From Riptortus pedestris (lineage: Eukaryota; Arthropoda; Insecta; Hemiptera; Alydidae): 64,000 nucleotides of DNA. Positions 1 through 12,900 of the stretch are shown here, one piece after another. Location: contig CM032231.1 in assembly GCA_019009955.1 (NCBI GenBank), forward strand, positions 93,238,001-93,302,000, in the 5' to 3' direction. The notes under the pieces are model-generated. The model ran no database searches. It saw only the letters and a program-made list of their open reading frames with translations, and was not told the origin of the DNA. The translations under genes were made by a program, and so were the position numbers. The stretch's first letter is position 1. Each line of letters begins with the position of its first letter.

Positions 1-32
1 AATGTGTATTCACTATTCATCATATTTTTCAG

Positions 33-103
33 AAATTTTACTCAACAATTACAGAAGATAAGTAATGATGCTGGAATGCCTATAATTGGGCAGCCTTGTT
101 TCT
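33..103 (+). CDS. AGO1: AGO1 exon (MID domain, [15 protein letters not shown])
   Basis: The acceptor is a T-rich tract ending ttttcag, the donor is gtaagt at 104. The exon ends on the first base of the Cys codon in GQPCFC, which is completed by the next exon. It is the first exon in the window; upstream coding sequence is missing. Confidence 0.93.
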
Positions 104-3100
104 GTAAGTTCTATAACTATTTCTTATTCTTAATTTTAGAAATTCAAACAAAAAAAATTAATAATTTAGGTATTTTTCAACATTTTCATTCCATAACAAA
201 TGTTTTAAATATCATTTAAATACTTTTCAACTTCACATTTATTGGGACTTTGAAGCTTTAAAAAGTTAATTACTATATAAGGTTTATATAGAAGAAATTG
301 AACTGAAGAAAAAAAAAATTAACAATAAATAAATTCATATATATAAAATTTCTGGCAATTTTTAAAGACTGAATATTAGCATTACACAGTGCATTTTATG
401 GATATGCTGTCAGAGCAATTCAAGACATTTATAAAATGAAATTGGTCTAATTGCTTGTTTATCAAAGCTGAATTATATTACCTTGCAACTTCGACAAACT
501 TCAAATTAATGAAACAGCCATTGCCAACAATTGACTATTGACCCAATAATTTCAATCTTGAACCTAAAATGAATATTTCTTGGATATATTCATAATTGAG
601 TACTAAATATTGATATTGTCAATATTGCAGGTAAATATGCTACTGGTCCTGACCAAGTGGAACCTATGTTCCGTTATCTTAAGTCCTCATTTCAAGCTTT
701 GCAACTTGTGGTTGTTGTACTTCCAGGAAAAACCCCAGTTTATGGTGAGTTCACATTTATATTGCATACTGAACATACATACATCTAAAACTTTTTTATT
801 TTATTATTATTACTATTTTTTAATTCTAAGGTACTGGATATAATTATGGTGGGGGGGGGGTCGTATTTATTTATTCTATTGTTATATTAGGAATTGAAAA
901 AAATGTGAACAATTCTTGCAGTGTCTAATAGGGCTGCTTTCTGGGACGCTCTTATTAAACTCTCAGATAAATTTAAATATTTTGAAGAGTTAAGTGTGGT
1001 TTTGGAATTAAGCCATTTGTTGATATTATGATTGTAGTGACAGAATATACCTTGAAAAGAGCTTTTATATAACTAAACACTGGTACTTTCGTTCATTTTC
1101 TCAATGAAAGATGTATATTCTTTTTATTTTGGACAACGGTTCTCAGGTGATTTCCCCCCCTTTTCAATGAAAAGAGTATTTGGCTTATTACTATGGACAG
1201 TTTATCCGTCATCATCACTTCATCCCAATACATTTTTACATCATCTATTTCGAGGAATACAATGATATTAAGGGACCTCATTGTCCAGCATGTCAAATTT
1301 TAGCTTTCACCTGCTGGTATATTTTACATTATTATTACCTCTACTTTTTTCTCATAAAACTGGAGATTGCAATGATTTAAATGTTTTAAAGTAAATAAAA
1401 TCTTAGGAGTTTGGGAAAAAAATACTTGGCACTCCAAATTTTAAAAAAATAAAAGGAGGGCAAGCCTAGTTAATCCTAGGCCCTTGTGTTTATATTGTAT
1501 TGTAGTTTATTTCTTTCCAAACATGAAGGGATCCGGCTAATTACTTTTTGTATTCTTTACTATTTTGACAAATATTGCTATCCATCATGTAAAACAAAGA
1601 AAAAAAATCTTAATTACATAAACTATTTTAACTTTTTTTTCTCTCTTCTCTAGCTGAAGTGAAGAGAGTTGGAGATACAGTATTGGGTATGGCCACTCAA
1701 TGTGTTCAAGCAAAAAATGTCAATAAGACATCTCCACAGACTCTCTCAAATCTCTGTCTTAAAATTAATGTGAAACTGGGAGGCATTAATAGCATTCTTG
1801 TACCTAGTATTCGTCCCAAGGTAAGGAATATATTTATATAATTGTTGGTCTAGTTTCTATTTTGCCTCATGTATTTTGTTTATTTCGTTGAGATTATGAA
1901 CAACTTTCCCAAGAGATTTAGGCAGGTTCTATGGTATTGGGGAGCCTTGGTATGCTAAAAATATTTTCTGTGTAAGATGTTATATTATTAACCAATTTTC
2001 CTTTTAGGAATACACTGCTATTTTAAATCTGGGTGTAAACAGTAGGCCTGTTGTGATTCCTTCCTCTTATCACCTAGCTTCCCTGGAAGAACTACTATTT
2101 TAGGTTACTTGGTACACCTAACCTAGTACCAAGATAATTTATTTTTATTATTTTGTTTTAATGTTTTCTATTCTGCAGTATCTCATAATATAGGGATTTC
2201 CATGCTCCATTGTAAATATTACATTTTTTTTATGTATTTTATAAGAAGATCAAAACTTCAATTAGATAATTAAAAACCCATTTTCATTCATTTCAAATTG
2301 GAACTTATAGATGTTACTATTTGTTAATTTTCTTTTAAATATAGACATGATTAAAGTGGTAGTCTTCTCTGACTATGCAAGGTTGGCTGCAGGAGTGTTT
2401 ATTATTTTCAGGTGGAGGGTGTAATTAGGGATTCAACATAAGCCTTTTCCTTCTATTATACACGGCCTTCTCATTTGAGTAGGAGTAAAAATGCCATATT
2501 AGGAAGAAATTTAATATTTCTTTTATTGAGAAACAAAATTATTATTTTGTCCAAACTATCGATCGCTGCTGCACCTCAGCTCGTCTATTAGACAAACAAA
2601 TACATAATCTAGTTTATATAATAGCCACTAGATGTCAGTTGTCTTCTGTTTTCCTTGGTAGCCGTCATATGTTTAAAATGGCTACTCCACAGATTACAGT
2701 GCAAAGATGTTTCTGGTTGAGGTACCAAATTGATCCTCCAAATGAGTGGACCATTCGCAGATGGTATCGACAGATTGTAGATACAGGATGTGTATGAAAA
2801 GGAAAGTCGTGGCTGCCCTCGTGTTTCTGAAGCAAATGATGCACGAATTCAAACTGCTTCCGAACATAGTCCTTCAAAATCAACTTGACAATAACCTAGA
2901 CTATGTATTCGTTTCTCCAATAACCGAGCCAAGGTGCAATAATCTATAGCTTGGACAAAGTAATACTTTGTAATATTTATATTCTTTTTGAAACACACTA
3001 TATCCTTTACTGTAGTTCATTTAAAATTATTTTATTTGAATGTGATCCATTTCAATGCATCATAACAAAAAATACATCAAATTTAACATAATTTACAGAT

Positions 3101-6100
3101 AAATAAAAAAACAAAACAACAAATCTGTTTCTCTTATAGGTACAGAAAAATTGTCATTTTTATTTTTTAGTTTTGTCCACCTCTAAACCTCCTCCCTTCG
3201 TCCTTGTTGATTTTTATCAAAAATTACAGGAGAGTTGCACCAAAATTACAGGTAACCTCCCGGGGATTGGACTCTTAATACAGGTGAGAATGCCTTAAGC
3301 TGTTCACTTGATCTCCCACCCAAGGCTTGTGTCTGGCATTGGCTCTTCTGGGGCTGGTATCCAATATGTTTGCTTTTCATGAAAATTAATAATTCAATTA
3401 TCACGAGAGATTATTATAAAACATGGTCCTATCTCTAGCCTTAGTCCAAGAATGTGATAATAGAAATATGAGGCACTCATGAGTAAAATGTTGGAACTTT
3501 AGCTTGTAGCTGGGAGCTATTAGAAGAATAATACCCTGGTTGTGTTTGTCCTCTTTTTGCATTGAACTCCTAATGATCCTAAAACTCCACTTGTTAATAA
3601 AAAGAAATTTATTGTGTTAAATTTAATATTTCATTTTCTCAGCAAATGTTACCATGTTTATCTTTTGAGCGCCTCTTAGCAGTGAGATTTCAAAACTTAT
3701 CAGAGAGGTTTATTTTGTTCAACAAGGGTAGAGCTTTTAAGAGTGGCATGAGGATAATGATAGTAGCATGCTATACAAGATTGTCATTTGGTCCCGTGTC
3801 AGTAAAGAATGGAAGTTAAAATTTGTGGACCATTTTCCCACTTATTAATCGATTGAATTACTAGCTTCCATCATTTCCTTATTGAATGAAGGCAATTTTA
3901 CGTGTATAACTTCCCATGATATTAAATTTGTTTAGGTATTTAATGAGCCAGTTATATTCCTGGGTGCGGATGTTACTCATCCACCAGCGGGTGATAACAA
4001 GAAGCCATCTATAGCAGCAGTAGTTGGATCAATGGATGCTCACCCTAGTCGATATGCTGCCACTGTGAGGGTTCAGCAGCATCGCCAAGAAATCATTCAA
4101 GAGCTCTCTTCAATGGTCAGGTAATTAATTAATTATATATATCTTCAAAGTTGGCCCAAAAGTTATAGTATATTTCTTTGGTTTTGTATGGTAGGAGTCA
4201 CTTAAACGAAACAATTTCTTTCTTGTTTATGTTAGAACTAGATGTTTCATGGCTTAATACTACCTCTTTAGAGCCCAATTTCTTCATACTATCCAGTCCT
4301 ATCTTTTGAATCTAAGTGTCCTGCAGTAGCCAGGTCAAAGATATAAAAGATCAAAGATTTTATCTTCCATATAAAACTTGTTAACACGTTAAGGACGGCA
4401 CGGGGTCAATTGACCCTGTACGTAACTGTCTCCCAGGACGGGTCGGTTTTGAAGATAAATGTTCAAAAAATACTTTGACGGTTTTTGCTTTGTACTAGTA
4501 AATATAATTAAAAATAGTACGTTTATCCATTTCAAATCCAAAAATTAAGTCGTATATCATTGAAAAAATGCACGGGGCTTTATGACCCCGTTCCGGCCTG
4601 GGGAGTGGTATTTGGCTCTAGTCCGGCACGGGCTCATATAGCCCTATGTTATTTCCCGTGCTTTTCCTGTGAACCGCTTGTTCTGTTATTTACAAAGGCT
4701 TATGTAAATGACAGAATGCGCCCCTCCTATTTCAGTTTACTTTTGCTGTCGTTTCGAAACATTAATCTGTATAATGAGCAAATCACGTGGCCGACAATTA
4801 GTGGATTTAGTTTTACTAAAAAAGTTTTCCGGGTGTTTCGAAAAATTAAGAAAAACATTGTCCTCTAAAGAAGCAGACAAAAGGGTTAGAACGTATTGTG
4901 AAGAGTGCAACATGAAGTCCCTTTGTCTACAATGCTTCAACCACTGCCATAAATCTATGTCCTAACCATTGTGATAATGAAGAATTGTTAATTACAAAAT
5001 AATTATTTGTTTATTCATATTTTTTCTTAATTATGTTTATTTTCCAATTATTTGTTTAAGCTAAACTCCTAGTTCCTAGTTTGTTTTTCTCGTTTTGTAA
5101 TTTTATCTTTATAAACTAATAAATTTTGATTGAAATGTGTCGTAATTTAAAGTTAATTCATATTCACCCATTTTAAAGTATAAAAAAAATTAAAATCCTT
5201 TGTTCATCGCCAAAATTATCACTCAAAGGAGAAAAAAAGTTCCCGACAAGGTGAAAAATGTAAGGTAAATATTCATTTCTAAGTCACGTAACAAAAAATT
5301 GATGAAAACACGGCCTGTGACTGCCATATATTTTTTGATCTCCAAAGAGTAAAAAATGTTTGAATATAGCAATTTAGTTCATTTTTCGAGTTGTAGTAGC
5401 GCATTAAAAGGGTATACCAGGTGTGTAAATATGAAACCGGAATTTTTTAATAAAAAATATGGATTTATTGTGTAAAACTAATACATACGATTTTATTCAA
5501 AGTACTGGCCTTCGGTATCTACACACTTTTCCCATCTCTCTGGCAATTTGTGAATTCCCCGCCAAAATAATTCTTCCTCTTTGGAGTCAAACCAAGCACT
5601 AAGCCATTTCCTTACATCTTCGTAAGAAGTGAAGCGCTGTACAGCTAGTGCATGTCCCATAGATGCGAACAGGTAATAATTGGACGGAGCCAGGTCTGGT
5701 GAGTAAGCCTCATGTGGAAGAATTTCCCAACCAAACGCCTGGATGGTTTTCTTCGTCCGTTTTGCCGAGTGAGATGGGGCGTTGTCATGGAGCAAGATCA
5801 CTTTGTGTCTTCTTTCTTGATATATTGGTCGTTTTAGGAGCAACGCTTGATTCAAATTGATCATCTGTTGTTGGTAGCGTTCTGTATTAACCGTTTCTCT
5901 AGGTTTTAAGAGCTCATAATAGATCACACCCTTCTGATCCCACCAGACACAAAGCATTGTCTTCTGTCCGAAGCGGTTTGGCTTTGCAGTCGATGTCGAT
6001 GGTTCACCTGGAGTTAACCATGATTTCATACGCTTAGGATTCTCAAAGTAAATCCACTTTTCATCACCAGTCACTATTCGATGAAGAAATGATTTTCTTT

Positions 6101-6904
6101 TGTACCTGGCAAGCAAAATTTGGCAAGTGGTTTTTCGAGCTTCCTGCTGTCTGTCATTCTGTTGGTGAGGCCATTTTCCGACCTTCTGGATCTTTCCCAT
6201 AGCTTTCAAACGAATAGAGATAGCTTCTCTTGTTACATTTAATTGATCTGCAAGTTGTCGTTGCGTTTGAGTGTTGTCCTCATCCAACAAAGCTTCCAAA
6301 TCGGCATCTTCAAACTTTTTGGGTGGTCTTCCACGTTCTTCGTTTCTGACATCGAAATCACCATTTTTAAATTTTTTGAACCATTCAAAACATTGTGACT
6401 TCCCTAAGGCACGCTCGCCGTAAGCTTCGGCAAGCATACGATGTGATTTTGCAGCAGTTTTTTTGAGATGAAAACAGAAAATTAATGCTGTCCGCAAATC
6501 GTAATTTGTTGGCTCAAAACTGGACATTTTCGACATCGGTAAACACACGGTTTTAGAATGAAACTAACGTAGGTCTGAGTTGGAACTCTTTATCAGATGT
6601 AAACAAAAGCAAATGGCACCACTGAGGGATTAAGAGGAGGATTACACTGACTGCTACACACTTTTGTTTGAGGATTCCGGTTTCATATTTACACACCTGG
6701 TATAAGTACGGGGTCGATTGACCCCGTGCCGTACTTGTGGATAGTTGCACCACAGGGTCAATCGACCCCGTGCCGTACTTGTGGATAGACCACATTTTTG
6801 AAGTCCGTACTGAACGTGTTAATGTGGGAAGGGAAAAAAATATTCCGCAATGATCGAATGATTTGAGTAACTTTTACGAGATATGTTGAATATATTTCCA
6901 ATAT

Positions 6905-6962
<58 letters not shown>

Positions 6963-9900
6963 AAATTAGTCCATCACCAAATTATTCAAAATTTCTGTTC
7001 AGAACATAGCTAACCAATTATGAACACTATTATTTTCCTGAAGGATGTCTGCCATACACGCTGTAAACTTTTCTAATTTCTCTCTTCATTTGTGATATTT
7101 CTTTTCACAAATAAAAAATCAGTAATAATAGAAAATAAATTTTTATATTCCATTTTAAGTTTCCAAAATATCTCATAAATACATACAATCTTATTTGAAA
7201 CTGGTGCATATATAAACCGCTTTGAATAATTACTTTCCAGGGGATAATTGATCCACTAATATTTATTTTTTTCTACTTTGAATGCACATTTCGATTTTTT
7301 AGTTGGTTACTTCTTGGGGGTTACCAGAGTAATTAACATTTTACATTTTAATTGTCTACTAGTTTGATATTAATGCAGCATCTAGCTTTTCTTTATGTAT
7401 TTATTTACACATACTTTATTAAATATATTTATTTTTTTCAGGGAATTGCTAATTATGTTCTACAAAAGTACTGGAGGTTACAAACCTCATCGTATTATTT
7501 TATATAGAGATGGTGTTTCGGAAGGCCAGTTTTTGCATGTAAGTTCATTTGGAGCAAAATAAATGTATCTTACTATTACTATGTTCCTTTATTATTTTAC
7601 TAGTATTGAACTCCAAACAAACTTATTTTTACTTGACCTATTTAGAGATATGGTTTCAAGATACTTCTCAATGATAATTCATGGCAAATTGTTTTCATTT
7701 GTTTCTAGGTCCTTCAACATGAGTTGACAGCCATCAGGGAGGCTTGTATTAAATTAGAAGGTGATTATAAACCCGGAATCACATTTATTGTAGTGCAGAA
7801 GCGCCATCATACTAGGTAATTTTATTATACATTTTTTCACGTGGTAGCTTATATTGCACTAACTAGTCTATGCTCCGTCAGTAGTACACTCATTGATCAG
7901 CCTTCTGGTAGATGGTGTCATTATGTCTCTTGACAGAGATTTTGACATTGGGACATCAGGACCTAAAATTAATTAATTAATAAGGAGCTGTAATTAGTTG
8001 TTTTACTAACACTGCCTAAAATTAAGGGAAAATGTTTTAATTATAAGTCATATTAGCAGATTTCCCTTATGGGCTCCTGGGGCCTTATGAGCTATTGAGG
8101 TCGTACTCATGACGCGGTTTTTGAAAATTCCCTCAAACGTCCATCGATCCTATCTAGGAGATGATGAAAATTAGATCCGTTCAAAATTATATATATTTAT
8201 GTTTGTTAACACTCTAGAGATTGCAATTTTTGTTTGATCAATACCATACTTGATATTTAATCGTTTTATATAAAAAGATAGATCAAATCTGACCAGTGGG
8301 GGGGGGGGGGGTTAGAGGGGAATTTCAAAAACTCTAAACTTCGTTATTATGCGTCAGATCGAAAAATTGTATAGAATCAATCTTATTTCAAACTATGTTC
8401 TTTAAATATTGTTATGTACATTTTTTCACTATCTTTATTATTAACCGAGATGTTTGGATTTTTTAGTTTTCTGCCTTCAGTAAACACCCATTCAACTCAT
8501 GTCATATTAAAAATAATCTATTATGTTATGGAGCACTTTATTTGAAGCCTGAATCCCAAATATTGTTCTTATTGAACTTTTATGTTTTGAAATGAATGCA
8601 AATATGTGACACTTGGGATATCTGCTTAGTTAATGCAGCCCCTGCGTGACGGACTTTTAAAATCTTGGATCCGACATCATGTCGAAATAAAATATGACTG
8701 CCTTGTAATTATAGCCTTTGTGAAGTCAACTAGCAGATAATTAAATAACATCAGATTACCCTGTAATTGTTATTATGTTGAAAGGTAAACAACAAAGCAG
8801 ATACACTAGTGCACCCTGGTACCTAGTACACTTATTTAAAAAAAATCATGTAAAAGTAATATTCTATATTTTAGATTAAATTATATTACTAGTTTCATTA
8901 ATTAAATAAGAAAAAACCCAAGCACCCACCATTGAGAATTATAATTGACTCAACAATATATTTATAGATATAGAAAACATTATACATATTTTTATAGCTT
9001 TGGTGAAGATTTGAAAGAATTTTCACATAATTTTCTCATGTGAGCAACCTCAACAGCTACTTTTCCTAAAGTAAATCCAATAATAATACATGTATCTCCT
9101 TAACTGTTAGTCATATAGAAAAATGTATAGTACTAAAGTTATAGTAAATTAAATTTGCAACAAGGTTGATTGTATAAGATATTTAGAATGTTTTATTTTG
9201 CCTCCAATCCAATTCTGGTTGTTAACAAAGTCTTATTTTTCTTTTCTGAGTAAACTTTAAATTTGTGTTTGGTTTCAATAACTTTAAATTTATGGCCACT
9301 AGAGGCAGACAATTTACAGATAGATTTACAATTCAAACAACTAGTTTTTGACACTCATTTACTATTATTCGTGAAGATTAGAAGGAATTTTTGTGTAATT
9401 TTGTCATGTGGCAACTTCAGTAGGTACTTTAAAAAAAAATTGCTAAATATGCAGGTTACTTCAATATAATGAAGTCTTATTGCCTTTCTAATTTACTAAC
9501 AACTTCCATTACTGTTAATAAATAACCACATTTATTTTGGAATAATCGTATTTAGATATTGCAGTTAGAAAACTCAATCAAAAATGTTCTTATAAAGATA
9601 AAGTAACACTAAATTAATACCTCTCGTTGGCACTTTTGTAATGAGGTTGGATCCTGCAGTGAAGAAGGAAGTGATTTGGAAAGCCAAAAGATTTCAAATT
9701 TTGAAATCCTTTTTAGCCTTTAAGGGTCAGGGACGCAAACCAATGAATTGCACACTACATTTTATTTAATTTGAGAATTCAGTTTTTTAAGGACTCCTAT
9801 CCATTCCCTGGTGTCAATTCAGCAGGAGATCAGTTGTGAATGTTCTAGTATACTCATGTTTCAACTTTCCTGTAAATATTTTTGTTTTCTTTTATCTGGT

Positions 9901-12900
9901 TGCCCTATATAACCGGATATTTGTAAGAGGGAATGCTGAACCTTTTTTTTCCCTTCCTGACCAAAGAAAATTCCTGTCAAAAACTGAATGACTATTGTTT
10001 GGGGATCGAAGAGGCTTCCCATAAAAATATGTATAGGGAGATCACCCTTCGCCCCTTATTTTGTGAGAGAGTGGACTGTATGGTGTAAGGGTGTGGTGGT
10101 GCAAATTATAAGGCATGGATGGATACAATAGATATAATTATATGGACCATGTTTGTGGTCGATAATAAGAACAAATGATAAGGAAATTGTTGATCTTTTA
10201 ATGCCTAATGATGTTCAATTGGTGAGCTGCTGTGGGTTGATTGGAACTCGTGGTGGAGCTGGTTTCCTGTGGTGGGGCCCATTATGGGGTTTATGCCTGT
10301 TGGCTTCGATGTGCGTTGAATTTTGAAATAAATGTGAGTACTCACTTTATTTTATTGTCCCTTTTTTCTTCCCCTCCTTGTTTCTTCCCCGCTTCATCGC
10401 CCGAAGGGCCCTTTTGCGCCTACTCTTGCATTGTTGGTGGGTTTTTCACCTCGACGATAATATAGCTCCTTTTTGCCGCACTAGGCTCCCATCTTGTCCC
10501 GTCTTCTTCTTGCCCATTCCTGCCGGTCCCCCTCATGGCTGGATATGCTGGCAGTGAGGTCCCCAGTCCAGGGCAAGGGGAGTGGCGGTGGATGACGTCA
10601 TCTATGTCACGTGTCTGCTTCACTCTTCGCGGAGTTGATTCTTCCGCGAACAACTAACTTACTCTCATGGCAAAAGTGCATTTTGTATTCCAAAAGTTTA
10701 GTCTACATGTGGTTTTTGATATTATTTTTGGATTGATATTATGTCAGTAAATTTATAAAATTCAAATGCCTTTTTTTGTAGCATATCAATTTCTTCTTTT
10801 GTCATAGTGATTCCTGTTCTTGTTATTTCAATCTAAAGGGGAAGGGGCTCAGTTTTGTTTATTCTGCATTTTTTTCTTTTTAGATTATGAATAGAGTTTC
10901 TTCTATTTTAACTTTTAATGTTCTTATATTATAAAATAACAATAAAAATAAAGGAATTTAATGCTTAATGTTTTACTCCAGGTTGTTCTGCGCAGATAAG
11001 AAGGAGCAAAGTGGAAAATCTGGAAACATTCCAGCTGGAACTACTGTTGATGTTGGAATCACACATCCAACAGAGTTCGATTTTTATCTCTGTAGTCATC
11101 AGGGTATACAGGTTAGTAAATTATATAGAGAAAATGAAAACTCATATTATTAATATGAATAATAGCAAACGATATAACAGTAATTCGCGATTCAGTCAGT
11201 AATATTTTGGTCCTTTTAATTAGCTCAGTTATTGTAAAATTCCTTTTGATTGCAGCAAAATGTGACAGATGTTCGGAATGTCATTTTTATCTACCGTATT
11301 GGATCATATATAGTCGTATATGTTATCTTTCTTTTATTCTGATTTTGTATTTAATAAAAATAAATATCAAAGGAGTAGCTCATTTTTACTTTATTGAACA
11401 TCCAGAAAGAAAGTCAAATTTCCTTAAGAGTTATTACGACTAAAAATTAGTATAAAACTAAAAATATGCCAAATCAGTTTGGGCTTGTATTTAATCAAAT
11501 TGGTGAATTGTCATGATTTCTGGAATGGTAGCACAATACCCTCTCTCATAGTTTTGTTATTATAAATCTTAAGTTTATTTATTTGTTTAGCATTATGTAG
11601 TGTTAATTTTATTGTCCTTTTTTAGGGTACAAGTAGACCAAGTCATTATCATGTTTTGTGGGATGACAACCACTTTGACTCAGACGAGCTGCAATGCCTG
11701 ACATACCAGCTTTGTCACACGTATGTTAGGTGCACCCGATCTGTATCAATACCTGCCCCAGCATATTATGCTCATCTTGTTGCATTCCGAGCAAGATATC
11801 ACTTAGTGGAAAAAGAACATGACAGGTTTGTAATATTATGTACAATGAGACCCGTATTTATAAGAGTGAATTTCTTTTTTTTTTCTTCTTTTTTTATTAT
11901 TTTACTATTTATCATAGTTCAATATCTACTGCTATAGATTCATAACTGTATTTTACTGTAACAGTGTTTTACTAAATATTTTAACTTTTTTTGAACAGTC
12001 TTCTTTATTTCTTATTTTGGACATTCTCATGAAAAATTGTTCACAAAATTGGCATGTAAGTGCATTTTTGTGTGTGTTTATATATATATATATATATTAT
12101 ATATATAAAACTGTGTCCCAATTAAATTGAATGAAATTAATTAGGAGAAGGGAGGTTAAAGAAGGAGGTAAAATATATACAGTTTGTGGTTTTGCGGACG
12201 ATATTGCCATTATAGAAAAGGATGAAGAGTCTGCTGAACATTTACTGGGCCTTGCAGTGGATTGCCTTCATAAAATTGGGTTGGAAATAAACAATAGCAA
12301 GTGTAAGGCCATCAAAATTGAAAAGGGCATTCTGTAAAAAGATATTATTTCAACAATTGATGGCATTAAAATTGATTCCATAGGTAACAAGGAAAAAATA
12401 AAATATCTCGGAATTAATTTTGAAGAAGAAATAAGACTTTATGAACCAAATATAATAGATAGACTTGTTAAAAAATTAAACTTACTTTGTTCCAGCCCTT
12501 TAATGAAGACAGATCAAAAACTGAATATTATAAATCAGTATATATGGCCCACTATAATTTATCCACTCCAATGTGCTCCTCTGAAAGACCTAAAGCCATC
12601 GTTTCTTGTGAAAATAGACAAAGTCATCAGAAGCTGTATAAAAGAAATTCTATCTCTTCCTTCTAATACGATGATCTATGCACCAAGAAACTTGCGAGGT
12701 TTGGGCTTGTTCAGGGCTTGAATGCGAAGCGTTTCTTCAACATCTCAATATTTGCCTGACCCTCATCAAGGATAATAATGATTATGTGATGGATTCAAGA
12801 AACATTGAAGAAGAAATAGCCCAGTGCTTCGACGGTTTGCATATAGAAAAAAAGGCTAAAATTGATGTGAGAAAAATTCACCAGGAACTCAGAGAAAACT

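Larger units (their letters stand above)
4381..6822 (+). mobile_element. piggyBac-like DNA transposon with TTAA duplications, internally deleted and interrupted by a mariner
   Basis: TTAA at 4381-4384 and at 6819-6822 flank inverted ends that read TTAACACGTT plus ACGG from either side. Near both ends lie palindromic blocks with ggggtcaattgaccc-like cores; the right end has two such blocks in direct repeat (about 6706-6744 and 6755-6788). A remnant of the transposase C-terminal cysteine-rich domain lies at 4774-4965. Without the 1.3-kb mariner only about 1.1 kb of element remains, so most of the transposase is deleted. TTAA target duplication plus the Cys-rich tail are diagnostic of piggyBac. 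It sits in the AGO1 intron 4121-7441. Confidence 0.85.

Noticed and set aside
4560..4868. 102-codon open frame beginning [11 protein letters not shown]
   Set aside because: It lies in the subterminal palindromic part of the piggyBac-like element and overlaps the Cys-rich remnant in another frame; no protein features.
10420..10653. 77-codon minus-strand frame in the GC-richer AGO1 intron block
   Set aside because: Proline/glycine/arginine-rich with no recognisable domain, and no start context or splice signals worth trusting.
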